Shown here in pieces: positions 7,171 to 14,641 of a stretch of DNA of 34,491 bases. Within the stretch, counting starts at the first letter, position 1; every line of letters starts with the position of its first letter. The DNA is from a virus, in the IMG/VR virus record IMGVR_UViG_3300031351_000007, positions 1 to 34,491 of that record. One strand, given 5' to 3'. Position numbers and translations under genes: made by a program. Under the pieces are notes generated by a model. That model was not told where the DNA came from and did not search any database. It saw only the letters and a program-made list of their open reading frames with translations.

Positions 7171-7361
7171 TTCACCTTATATACCCATTTAACATATAAC
7201 TGATTATCTTTCACCACTCTTCTACCATCCATAAGGTTTCCCTCGTTATCGTCTTTAGGATCTAACACCACAGGTTGCCTTTTCAACTTACCACCACTTC
7301 CATCCGGAAGTTCCATTACAACTGTCTGACCTCTCAATATCTTTTTTTCTATGAGTTTCAT
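7167..7361 (-). CDS. Small protein, 64 aa, unknown
   Basis: The product starts MKLIEKKILRGQTVVMELPDG and ends in VVKDNQLYVKWVYKVK, suggesting a small all-beta domain. It overlaps the helicase start by ATGA and the upstream zinc-ribbon gene by ATGA, so it is translated with them. No Cys, no membrane segment, no recognised family. Confidence 0.6.
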   Translation of the reverse strand: MKLIEKKILRGQTVVMELPDGSGGKLKRQPVVLDPKDDNEGNLMDGRRVVKDNQLYVKWVYKVK

Positions 7362-7543
7362 AAATCCTTCTCAACCTCAATAGATATAGACTCTAAATAT
7401 TTATCACATTCATCATTAAGACATCTTCCACTCACTATTATATCTTTACTTAAAGTATAAATAGCTGAAATATCTATCTTATTAGATTTACAATAAGGAC
7501 AACATACCTTTCGTAACATATTCATAACTTTATCTTTCAACAT
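7358..7543 (-). CDS. Small zinc-ribbon protein, 61 aa
   Basis: It starts behind AAAGGAGTG. Two Cys pairs, CPYCKSNK at about 15-22 and CLNDEC at about 41-46, separated by a beta-like stretch, fit a zinc ribbon. Such small ribbons are frequent in phages as transcription or nucleic-acid adaptors. The function here is not determined. It is ATGA-coupled to the next gene. Confidence 0.65.
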   Translation of the reverse strand: MLKDKVMNMLRKVCCPYCKSNKIDISAIYTLSKDIIVSGRCLNDECDKYLESISIEVEKDL

Positions 7544-7556
7544 AATTCACACTCCT

Positions 7557-7739
7557 TTACTCTAACTTCGCCAACTTCGCCATTCTAGCATCAACCCAAG
7601 AATATATACCTTTTCCTCTTTTAACCGGAGATCCACATTCAGGACAAATATAATCTCTTATATAACAACCACCAGCTTTCCTACCTACTTCTGCTATCCC
7701 CTCCCATTCACATTTAGTACAAACTGCTTTTATCGTCAT
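7557..7739 (-). CDS. Small zinc-ribbon protein, 60 aa
   Basis: It starts behind AAGGAGA. CTKCEWEG near the N-terminus and CPECGSPVKRG near residue 33 form a classic rubredoxin-knuckle zinc ribbon. Basic residues follow the second knuckle (KRGKG). It is probably a nucleic-acid or protein contact module. It sits next to a second unrelated zinc ribbon, upstream of the SNF2 helicase. Confidence 0.7.
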   Translation of the reverse strand: MTIKAVCTKCEWEGIAEVGRKAGGCYIRDYICPECGSPVKRGKGIYSWVDARMAKLAKLE

Positions 7740-7754
7740 AAGGTCTCCTTATAT

Positions 7755-8138
7755 CTACACTAAAATCATATAATAAGGCATATCACCAGGCATAGCACTC
7801 CATACTTCTCTTGGAAATATACTCTTAACTTTACCTATTGCCATTCCTAGACAAAACAATTGTTCCATAATCTGATGCTCTCCGGTCCATTGTTTACCTT
7901 CTTTATCTACACAAGCATTAAGAAAAGACCAACCTCCACCTTTTTCCTTTCTAAATTCCTCTGGCAACTCCGATAATAATACTATTATCTCTTCCTTATG
8001 TTTTTTAATCTTTTCAGGTACAAAACCAAATTTCGCTACTATACCTTCTATCACAATCAATTCATCTATATTCACATCTTCTGTCTCAGGTAAACAATCC
8101 AAAAAAATTTCACTAACTTTTTTTGCTTCTAATTTCAT
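7755..8138 (-). CDS. Conserved-looking phage protein, 127 aa, unknown
   Basis: It starts behind AAAGGAGAAAAGAA. The N-terminal half is charged and helical. The C-terminal half has GGGWSFLNACVDKEGKQWTG followed by EHQIMEQLFCLGMAIGKV and a PREVWSAMPGDMPYY tail. That C-terminal pattern looks like a small conserved phage family, but no function is known to me. It is the first protein gene downstream of the tRNA-like element. Confidence 0.65.
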   Translation of the reverse strand: MKLEAKKVSEIFLDCLPETEDVNIDELIVIEGIVAKFGFVPEKIKKHKEEIIVLLSELPEEFRKEKGGGWSFLNACVDKEGKQWTGEHQIMEQLFCLGMAIGKVKSIFPREVWSAMPGDMPYYMILV

Positions 8139-8163
8139 TTCTTTTCTCCTTTTATATTTTAAG

Positions 8164-8268
8164 GGTACAGGGTAGGATTTGAACCTACAATCGTGACCGG
8201 GAAAACAAGCCTCACGCAGCTTTTTGGGCGCCTACCCCGGGGCATTACCAGATTCTGCCACCTGTACC
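8164..8268 (-). tRNA. tRNA-like gene with oversized anticodon region
   Basis: The acceptor 7-bp stem (8261-8267 with 8165-8171), D arm (stem GCA/TGC, loop with GGTAA) and T arm (GTAGG-TTCAAAT-CCTAC) are all canonical. There is an extra G-C pair at the -1/73 position as in tRNA-His. No CCA is encoded. The centre is wrong: 53 nt lie between D and T arms, against about 23 in a normal class I tRNA. CCGGG and CCCGG can pair, but they leave a 34-nt loop that itself forms an AAGC/GCTT hairpin with GTG in its loop. No standard 7-nt anticodon loop with U33 is found. It may be an intron-bearing, decayed or specialised tRNA. Confidence 0.6.
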
Positions 8269-8280
8269 ATATTTATAGGG

Positions 8281-8315
8281 GGTGTCCATGTTTGGCCAAT
8301 TCACGACCTACCCCC
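8281..8315 (-). other. Short hairpin between tRNA-like gene and large RNA
   Basis: GGGGGT at 8310-8315 can pair with ACACCCC at 8278-8284 on the minus-strand transcript, with an inner GTC/GAC pairing around a TTGGCCAA palindrome. There is no U-run after it, so it is not a normal terminator. It may be the 3' end of the ornate RNA or a processing signal before the tRNA-like element. Confidence 0.35.
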
Positions 8316-8325
8316 ACTATTTATA

Positions 8326-8790
8326 ACACGGAGTAGAGTGTAAGTGGTTCTCCTCAATATAATCTTCATCGCTTCTAAGCTTTCGCTCCACTCCAATTAT
8401 ATTGATGTGTGTCTCTATGCTAACGTCACCAACCCTACATCCGTGTAATTTATGATATAGAGGCAAAGGACTCTCACCCTTGCACGAATCAGCCTTTTTG
8501 CCACAACACACTTAGAGTCTCAAGAATCACCTTTCGGTTATAATCCCGAATAGGCTGTGTGTGGTGTGAGCAGCTACTATTCACATCTCACGGTATTATT
8601 GCGTCTGTGTCCGCCACTCTATATCATATTCAGTGGTGTAAGTGTAGGATCTTCCCCTACGGATAGATATGTGCGTTAGGAGGCCAATCCTAAGTTCTGC
8701 GGTTTACAGATGCTAACCTGAGACCCGGCACAAGGGGTGCTTCTATCTTACCCCGGCTCGTCAGCTGATCTATTCAGCCTACTCACACCA
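8326..8790 (-). ncRNA. Large ornate structured RNA, ROOL/GOLLD-like candidate
   Basis: This stretch is richer in GC than its surroundings, has no credible gene, and is dense in perfect helices. They are: 8562-8570/8782-8790 (9 bp, closing the 5' domain), 8676-8681/8688-8693, 8644-8648/8656-8660, 8614-8618/8632-8636, 8533-8537/8546-8550, 8354-8363/8396-8405 (10 bp, enclosing AGC-GAAA-GCT), 8326-8332/8440-8446 and 8413-8418/8457-8462. Helices 8462-8467/8497-8502 and 8469-8474/8514-8519 interleave as a pseudoknot; 8326-8332/8440-8446 and 8413-8418/8457-8462 form another. Size, phage origin and a tRNA-like neighbour match the known habits of ROOL and GOLLD RNAs. Class identity is inference. Confidence 0.75.
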
Positions 8791-8842
8791 TATTAAATTA
8801 TAAAAGAACAATACTAAAATACTTTTAAAAACAGTTTAAAAC

Positions 8843-8907
8843 CTTGCGGGCTTACGGTATCCCAACCTTTTAAGGGCGATAAACCCTACTATTTTTACAC
8901 CCGCAAG
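8843..8907 (-). ncRNA. Compact three-way-junction RNA, tRNA-like
   Basis: A perfect 8-bp stem (8843-8850 with 8900-8907) closes two smaller hairpins: AGGG-TTTATCG-CCCT, which has a 7-nt loop, and GGT-TGGGAT-ACC. The total is 65 nt, shaped like a truncated tRNA without a D arm and without a consensus T loop. It lies between the Cys-rich gene and the ornate RNA. It could be the 5' domain of that RNA, a processing signal, or a relic tRNA. Confidence 0.45.
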
Positions 8908-8924
8908 AGAAACAAGCCTAATTG

Positions 8925-9140
8925 TTATTTGATTTTTGTAGGGTCGAACAGATAAGTTGTATTATCTCCATAAGTATAAGCGTTATAAATAGGGCATTCC
9001 TCTGTTGATTTTCCATTAAAACATTTTTCTCCATCAATTTCATGATTTTTACACAAAGCACAAGGCAATATTATATGTTCTCCTGTTTGTTCTATTTCTA
9101 ATGCCTTGAGTACTTCTTCTCTTTTCTTACTCTTTTTCAT
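8925..9140 (-). CDS. Small four-Cys protein, 71 aa
   Basis: A strong AAAGGAGGAG site precedes the ATG and a consensus promoter lies 35 bases further upstream, so this is the first gene of a transcription unit that continues into the structured RNAs. The Cys spacing, CALCKNHEIDGEKC then ECPIY, allows one zinc site. The N-terminus is basic (MKKSKKREEVLKALE). Family not recognised. Its position makes a link to the RNA worth considering, but no direct evidence exists. Confidence 0.65.
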   Translation of the reverse strand: MKKSKKREEVLKALEIEQTGEHIILPCALCKNHEIDGEKCFNGKSTEECPIYNAYTYGDNTTYLFDPTKIK

Positions 9141-9175
9141 ATCACTCCTCCTTTTGGCTTTTTATCTATATCTAT

Positions 9176-9203
9176 ATTATAATCATTTTTTGCGATTTGT
9201 CAA
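9176..9203 (-). promoter_or_regulatory. Consensus sigma-70-type promoter upstream of the RNA cassette
   Basis: On the minus strand TTGACA (9198-9203) and TATAAT (9176-9181) are both perfect and separated by 16 bases. It would drive the 71-aa gene, the structured RNAs and the tRNA-like gene. It is the strongest promoter by consensus in the window. Confidence 0.85.
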
Positions 9204-9219
9204 GGGGGCAATTCACTTT

Positions 9220-9810
9220 TTACTCTTTAAAAAGTCTTTGCGATTCCATTTTTCTATTCTCCAAACCATATAAACCGACACTCAAAGCATCAGCGGTATC
9301 ACTAATATCTCCCTTATATTTCCGATGATAAACATCTCCCTCTTTTTTATTCTTCTTATCCGGAAGTTTTTCAAATATATCAGGAAATCTTCTCAACATT
9401 TCTTTTTCTACCATTGCTTTCTTGTCTACATTTCTCTTTTGACTGCCAACAATATTTGTTTTAACCATCGACTGATTCAAAAATTTAGGAATAACTTCAA
9501 AAGTATCATAAAGCAAATATGCAAAACCCCCCAACACAAAAAATAAATCAACTATTGTAATTTGATTTGGTCCCTTTTTTAAAGGTTCTTCTATATAAAT
9601 TTCACTCACCAAAATTGGATTCATTATCTTAAAACTTTTAACCGTGAACTTTATATCAACAATAAAATTCTCAATATTAATATAACAATACTTTTGTTCA
9701 TCGTCTTTAAAAACAACCACATCAATGGGGTTGTTATTTTTCCACAAAACAGCTGCACCATGTCTCATTGAACAATCTACTGACAAAAAATAAAAATCCT
9801 TTTCTATCAT
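9220..9810 (-). CDS. RuvC-like Holliday junction resolvase, 196 aa
   Basis: It has an RNase H fold with the expected acidic residues: Asp12 in FLSVDCSMR (first strand), Glu74/75 in IYIEEP, and Asp171/Asp174 in ISDTADALSVGL, the D-x-x-D-A ending typical of phage RuvC proteins. Length fits the family. It would cut branched DNA during recombination or before packaging, which fits its place directly after the large terminase (ATGA overlap). It is the last gene before the promoter of the RNA cassette. Confidence 0.85.
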   Translation of the reverse strand: MIEKDFYFLSVDCSMRHGAAVLWKNNNPIDVVVFKDDEQKYCYINIENFIVDIKFTVKSFKIMNPILVSEIYIEEPLKKGPNQITIVDLFFVLGGFAYLLYDTFEVIPKFLNQSMVKTNIVGSQKRNVDKKAMVEKEMLRRFPDIFEKLPDKKNKKEGDVYHRKYKGDISDTADALSVGLYGLENRKMESQRLFKE

Positions 9811-12800
9811 TTACTTAAATCCTTCACCCTACGTTCTAAAGCTATGGGAGTCACACCACCAGCCACTCCCGGAACACTTCCTTTGGATCTACGACCATAG
9901 TTCAAAACACTACCCACCGCAAAATTCTTAGATCCAACACCAGGTCCAGAAACATTCTTTCCCCTAACAGTTTTCTGAAAAGAACCCATTCTATCTATTC
10001 TTTCTTTCTCCAAATGTTGTCTTGCTTCTGGTCCTGATAAATTCATCATCCTATTAGAAAGTATCGTACCAACCCCCAGATTGCTTTGATCTAACATATC
10101 ATCAACCCACAGTTCATCCACCAACTGTACAAAACAATCAACAATATCCTGATAACCATAAATTACTAAAGGTTTAGTATTAGTCCCCGTAGTGCTATTG
10201 AGAGCTCTTAATTGAGATTCTAATTCCCTAACCATATCCGGTTGATTGGGAAGTTGAAAATCTCCATAGAGTATAAGACTCTTTGTTTTATCATAACATT
10301 CTTTCCGGGGCCCTTTCACACTCACAGTTATAAACTGTTTTTCAAACTGTTGTTTAATACGAACAGCATTCCAATGATCCATTCTGACAACAGAAACAGA
10401 ACCAAGTTGACGCACCATATCATCCAAAAACATAGCTAGATTATCATTATCTACAATCAAACCCTTCTCAACATCTGTATCATATAAGTATATACCATCA
10501 ACACAAATAATCTTACGAGGTTCACCCTCTGTCATCTCCTCAGAAAAAATAGTCTCTCTATGCCCAATCATAACCACGCACTTACAGTTCGATTCCGCTT
10601 GATCTATTACAACCACAGAGCTACCATTTATAGTATAATTCTTATTCGTGATCTCTTTATTAATATATTCTTTATTGTTAATTGTATGAAATTTAGTAAC
10701 CACCTCAAAAATAGGTCTATTATTCGAAGGCGCCAATGAAAAGTCAATACCTTGCAAAAATCTACCGGCAATAGCTGACGGTATCGCCATATAACGAGCA
10801 ACAGAATCTGAAGGGTATTTAATAAATCTATCTTTATATTCCACTGGAACCATAGAAGTTTTTTCCACTCGTTGACCTTTCTCATCATAAGTTGTAAAAG
10901 TAAAAGAGAACCTTTCTCCAGAATAAAATTTCTCTGGTTTTATCTCCCATGTTTTCTTTTGGGTTCCAATAACAGAATCCGAAATTTCGCTCTCTTTTAA
11001 TTTAAGATAAGTCCAATCATGTTTACTATCCAAACGAGGAAAAGAAAAAATCAAACCAACATAATGCCATTCTCTAGAAGAAGTCGTTAACGTATCATAT
11101 ATCTTATCCGCATTATGACGACCTTTATCAGATATAAAACCGCTCGATTCGTCCATAACAAAAAATATAACATTCTTACCCTCAAAACTTTCATTCTTAG
11201 CGTTAACAGAATAAGACGTAAGGAGATAAGGAAAATCTATTCTCGTTGTTTGTATATCAATTCGGCCATCAGATTGAGATAAAGAGTTTTGAGAACTATT
11301 TGATTCATATACATCATAATTGTCCATGAAATACATTGAATGTTTTAAACATTCGGTCATTCTACTAAAATATTCTTCCTTAGCTTGTGGTCCAGTAGTT
11401 GCCGCATTCACCAAAGATAATTTATCATCATTAGGAATTCCAAACAGTTCATGAGGATCCAAAATTCTATCGTTTTCCAATAAAGTATATATGACATACA
11501 ATTCAAGGTAAAAACCTAATGTGGATTTTCCAGAATTGTGATTTAACACCCCGCTTGCATCTACATAATTATGCGTTTCTTTAACTTCTAAATCATAAAC
11601 ATCATCAATTCCATCATATTCTATACTTTTGATAGATTCAAAAAATATATTCGGAGGATCTTCTCTTCTAATTTTTTTGGTCGACCATATTCCTTTATCT
11701 TCCCATCCCAAATATTTTAATAATTTTTTGCCCTCATATGATCTTCTAACTCTAACTTCATAACATATACCATATCTAGAATTAAAATTAGAAGAATTAA
11801 TTGGTTTTATCCTCAATCTACTCTTTATACCTAAACTACTATATAATCTCTTCAAATCAAAAGCCAATTCCTTAGAGACTGTCGCATATCCAATCTCTGT
11901 TACTTTATTACCCCCAGCATTTTGATGATATATCCACCCATCACTTTCGATCAAACCCCTCAAAAACTCTATTCGACTTTTTTTAGAGAAAGTAAATATT
12001 TTTCTAGGTATAAATTTATTATAACAATTATGACCAAATAAACCATAAGAAATCAATAATCTTCTAAAATAATTATTCTTTGGTAAAACAGAATTAATTC
12101 TAAAAGTTGAACAATTATCTCTTTTTTCAATTTCTCTTAAAACCGCTTTTTTATTATCAACCACATTCTTCATTTTTTCTATTATAGTCTCATCTCCTGA
12201 TATAAAACCAACGGACCCATCTCTACTAGAAATCATACCATCCCCAATCATAATTCCAAGAAACCACATATCATCTAAATCTGATTCGACCCCCGTTTCA
12301 TATTCATAAGTAGAAGTTACAATATAATCACCTTCTTTTAAATCTTTTAACTCAACCCACTCCGCTCCAAATCTATAATTATATCCCCATTTTCTTTTTA
12401 AAAATTTGTGTGTTTCATTGACCTTTAATTCAGACCCATCAGCCAAAATTACCTTGTATATTTTATCTTTTTTTACTTTCCAAGGAATCGATGTCTTTTT
12501 CTTATTTAAATTACAAATAAGTTTCTGATTTCCATGAGGACCTTTCCATTTTGAACTAAAAGATAATACATTAATTTCTTTTCTATCTTCCGTAAACTCT
12601 TTAATTGTTTTTATTTCACCATTTTTCAAATCCAGCAACAAACTATCTCCACATTTACAACCTTTTCCCCACAACCCCACATATTCTTTAACAATTCTTT
12701 TTTTGTCAAAAATAGAATACGGATCCTCTCCTATAAGTTTATATACCTCATCATACATAAATTTTGTTCTGTGAGGTTTTCCCAAATAATTAGGACTTTC

Positions 12801-12908
12801 TACAAAAGTATGAAATTGTACTAAACTCTCTTTATTTAATTGTTTTTCAACTTTTTGAAAATTGTTTAACTTTTTCTCCCACGAATACAAATTATCCTCC
12901 TCCCTCAT
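9807..12908 (-). CDS. terL: Terminase large subunit interrupted by an intein
   Basis: The 1033-aa precursor contains about 658 residues of terminase. After removal of the intein, GLWGKGSGKST forms Walker A. VIFFVMDES (about 580-588) is Walker B with the catalytic Glu, and a FSFPR stretch is the coupling motif. The C-terminal RNase H-type nuclease shows VVVIDQAES, ICVDGIYLYDTD and YQDIVDCFVQLVDELW with the acidic residues. The product powers genome packaging at the portal and cuts concatemers. A TTG at 12890 directly behind GGAGGAGGATAA is an alternative start with a much better ribosome site. It overlaps the upstream helix-turn-helix gene. Confidence 0.92.
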   Translation of the reverse strand: MREEDNLYSWEKKLNNFQKVEKQLNKESLVQFHTFVESPNYLGKPHRTKFMYDEVYKLIGEDPYSIFDKKRIVKEYVGLWGKGCKCGDSLLLDLKNGEIKTIKEFTEDRKEINVLSFSSKWKGPHGNQKLICNLNKKKTSIPWKVKKDKIYKVILADGSELKVNETHKFLKRKWGYNYRFGAEWVELKDLKEGDYIVTSTYEYETGVESDLDDMWFLGIMIGDGMISSRDGSVGFISGDETIIEKMKNVVDNKKAVLREIEKRDNCSTFRINSVLPKNNYFRRLLISYGLFGHNCYNKFIPRKIFTFSKKSRIEFLRGLIESDGWIYHQNAGGNKVTEIGYATVSKELAFDLKRLYSSLGIKSRLRIKPINSSNFNSRYGICYEVRVRRSYEGKKLLKYLGWEDKGIWSTKKIRREDPPNIFFESIKSIEYDGIDDVYDLEVKETHNYVDASGVLNHNSGKSTLGFYLELYVIYTLLENDRILDPHELFGIPNDDKLSLVNAATTGPQAKEEYFSRMTECLKHSMYFMDNYDVYESNSSQNSLSQSDGRIDIQTTRIDFPYLLTSYSVNAKNESFEGKNVIFFVMDESSGFISDKGRHNADKIYDTLTTSSREWHYVGLIFSFPRLDSKHDWTYLKLKESEISDSVIGTQKKTWEIKPEKFYSGERFSFTFTTYDEKGQRVEKTSMVPVEYKDRFIKYPSDSVARYMAIPSAIAGRFLQGIDFSLAPSNNRPIFEVVTKFHTINNKEYINKEITNKNYTINGSSVVVIDQAESNCKCVVMIGHRETIFSEEMTEGEPRKIICVDGIYLYDTDVEKGLIVDNDNLAMFLDDMVRQLGSVSVVRMDHWNAVRIKQQFEKQFITVSVKGPRKECYDKTKSLILYGDFQLPNQPDMVRELESQLRALNSTTGTNTKPLVIYGYQDIVDCFVQLVDELWVDDMLDQSNLGVGTILSNRMMNLSGPEARQHLEKERIDRMGSFQKTVRGKNVSGPGVGSKNFAVGSVLNYGRRSKGSVPGVAGGVTPIALERRVKDLSK
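11535..12659 (-). mobile_element. Intein with LAGLIDADG endonuclease in the terminase P-loop (375 aa)
   Basis: It starts at Cys84 (CKCGDSLLLDLKNGE) after GKG of Walker A and ends GVLNHN before SGKST. Block B is VNETHKFLK and block F is VYDLEVKETHNYV. Two LAGLIDADG-type motifs, FLGIMIGDGM and FLRGLIESDGW, show an in-frame homing endonuclease. All blocks look intact, so splicing is expected and would restore the ATPase site. Confidence 0.93.
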
Positions 12909-13431
12909 TCAAACCATATTTACGTATTCTCTTATTAATACACCAAACAGAACAACCAAATATAGCAGCTATTGCTTTCTTAGACATACCAGATTCTAAT
13001 AAACCACTCAATTTTTCTTTCGGGATATTATATTTCTCAGGTGGTTTTTTATCTTTATACGCATCACACTTATACACTAGATCTCTAATCTTATATACAC
13101 TACAATTCAATTCCAGTGACATCTCTTTATATGTTAATCCCTGTTCAATATTCATTCTTCTTATAATATCACAACTAATATCATCAAGATTCCTGACAAA
13201 ATCAGTCATACGATTAACAAGTCGTCTTATAATATCATAAACTCTATTACCCTCCGGAGTGGAGACAATCATAGAATTCAACTCGTCTCTAAATTTAAAC
13301 AAAGTATTTGATCTATTCAACAAAGAAAAAATTTCATCCCCTATCTCATCTATAATATCTAACAACTTACCATTGTTATAAACTAATTTATTTTGATTAT
13401 CTTCTCTTTGACCTTTATTTATATATTGCAT
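12892..13431 (-). CDS. Helix-turn-helix protein, candidate small terminase, 179 aa
   Basis: Two helix-turn-helix units are visible: QGLTYKEMSLELNCSVYKIRD near the middle and SGMSKKAIAAIFGCSVWCINKRI near the C-terminus. The N-terminal part is helical and charged. It lies directly before and overlapping terL, the usual place of a small terminase subunit, which recognises the genome for packaging. Function is inferred from position and DNA-binding signature only. A homing-associated or regulatory DNA-binding protein is the alternative. Confidence 0.6.
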   Translation of the reverse strand: MQYINKGQREDNQNKLVYNNGKLLDIIDEIGDEIFSLLNRSNTLFKFRDELNSMIVSTPEGNRVYDIIRRLVNRMTDFVRNLDDISCDIIRRMNIEQGLTYKEMSLELNCSVYKIRDLVYKCDAYKDKKPPEKYNIPKEKLSGLLESGMSKKAIAAIFGCSVWCINKRIRKYGLNEGGG

Positions 13432-14113
13432 TTTTCAAAGACTTATGTTTCTTCTGTACTATTTGTTTCCATTTAAAATAATCTACCTTTCCCTTCCCGG
13501 ATATACCTGTTGATTTCAAAACTGCTATAAACAACTTTTCATTGATATATTTACCTATATGTCCTTTCCTAGCCAAAGTTAACCAGAAATCCCAATCCTG
13601 CAACCTTTCAACGTTTACATCTAGTGGAACACCTCTATTAGCAATAGAAGTTTTTACCAAAGATACAAAACTAATATAATTTTCTGCATATAATCGCTTC
13701 AGGTCCCATTCCATTGCCTTCATATAAATCATACTACCATTCTCACCACTCCACACAAAATCAGAATAAACCAAATCACTATCATATTTTTTTATGGTCA
13801 ACATCATCTTATCAATTCCATGAGGATAAAAAAAAATATCTGCATCACAAAAAATAACATAATCACTAGTAACTTCCCGGAAACCTTTATTCCGAGCATA
13901 ATTAGCCCCCACATGAATAGAGAATTTTTTATATACATCTATTTTATCTTTCAATTCATCATATAAAGAGAGATCATCTTTATCATCCGATGCATCATCC
14001 ACCACTATAATTTGCATTTCAACATCCTGCATTTCCAAAGAAGGAAACAGATTTTCTTTCAAATATTTATAATCATTATAAACTGGAATTATCAAAGAAA
14101 CTTTATCTTTCAT
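13415..14113 (-). CDS. Glycosyltransferase, GT2 / GT-A fold, 232 aa
   Basis: VSLIIPVYND at the N-terminus, VVDDAS with Asp39-Asp40, NYARNKGF, and the metal-binding DAD (90-92, IFCDADIFF) are family 2 hallmarks. RLQDWDFWLTL supplies the late acidic motif with the presumed catalytic Asp. No membrane segment is seen, so it is a soluble cytoplasmic transferase using a nucleotide sugar. It sits unexpectedly between DNA-packaging genes, overlapping both by ATGA or a few bases. It may glycosylate virion protein or a modified DNA base; the substrate is unknown. Confidence 0.87.
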   Translation of the reverse strand: MKDKVSLIIPVYNDYKYLKENLFPSLEMQDVEMQIIVVDDASDDKDDLSLYDELKDKIDVYKKFSIHVGANYARNKGFREVTSDYVIFCDADIFFYPHGIDKMMLTIKKYDSDLVYSDFVWSGENGSMIYMKAMEWDLKRLYAENYISFVSLVKTSIANRGVPLDVNVERLQDWDFWLTLARKGHIGKYINEKLFIAVLKSTGISGKGKVDYFKWKQIVQKKHKSLKNAIYK

Positions 14114-14637
14114 CTAGGATTCTTCTTTGGTATGAAATCTTTTCTAGCTAAAAGATCCTTACCTTTTGATAAAAAAACACATCTATTAAAATAAACAATA
14201 AGCATATGCATATTTTTATCAGTAACCTTTTTCAACAATATCCTAATATATTTATTCTTAACAACAGTAACATAATAAGGTCTAATATTAAATCTTAAAG
14301 CTATCTCTCCCCGCTTTAAATATGGTTCATACCACATACACTTAAAAATTTGAGCTTCCTTTTTTAAACTATGAGGTTTCAATTTGAAATGCCCAAAATC
14401 ATTTAATATTTTTCCAATTTGATCTTCATATTGATGTCTTAAATAAATAAACACAAAATAATTTCGTATCCAACTAATCTTTCGCCATACAAAAGAGTTA
14501 CCCCTCCCAATCAACCTAGCTATAAGAATACTACCCATACCTTTCTCTAATAGATATACAATTCCCCTAACATCATGGGGAAGTTCTTCTAAATTAGAAA
14601 GAAAAAATTTGTTTAAATCATCATTTTCTTTACCCAT
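14110..14637 (-). CDS. Helical, probably DNA-binding protein, 175 aa
   Basis: The product is basic and predicted helical. It has GIVYLLEKGMGSILIARLIGRGNSFVWRK, which fits a helix-turn-helix of the resolvase/sigma type, and GEIALRFNIRPYYVTVVKNKY, which looks like a second one. There are no catalytic motifs. It lies in a run of helix-turn-helix proteins upstream of terL and may have arisen from the same stock. Family not recognised. Confidence 0.55.
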   Translation of the reverse strand: MGKENDDLNKFFLSNLEELPHDVRGIVYLLEKGMGSILIARLIGRGNSFVWRKISWIRNYFVFIYLRHQYEDQIGKILNDFGHFKLKPHSLKKEAQIFKCMWYEPYLKRGEIALRFNIRPYYVTVVKNKYIRILLKKVTDKNMHMLIVYFNRCVFLSKGKDLLARKDFIPKKNPR

Positions 14638-14641
14638 AAAA

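Noticed and set aside
8317-8511. A 64-codon minus-strand frame inside the structured RNA
   Set aside because: It has no ribosome binding site, reads as low-quality protein, and overlaps the helices and pseudoknot of the ornate RNA.
10628-10888. An 86-codon minus-strand frame overlapping the terminase
   Set aside because: It is a shifted-frame shadow of terL without a ribosome binding site or recognisable domains, unlike the nested endonuclease.
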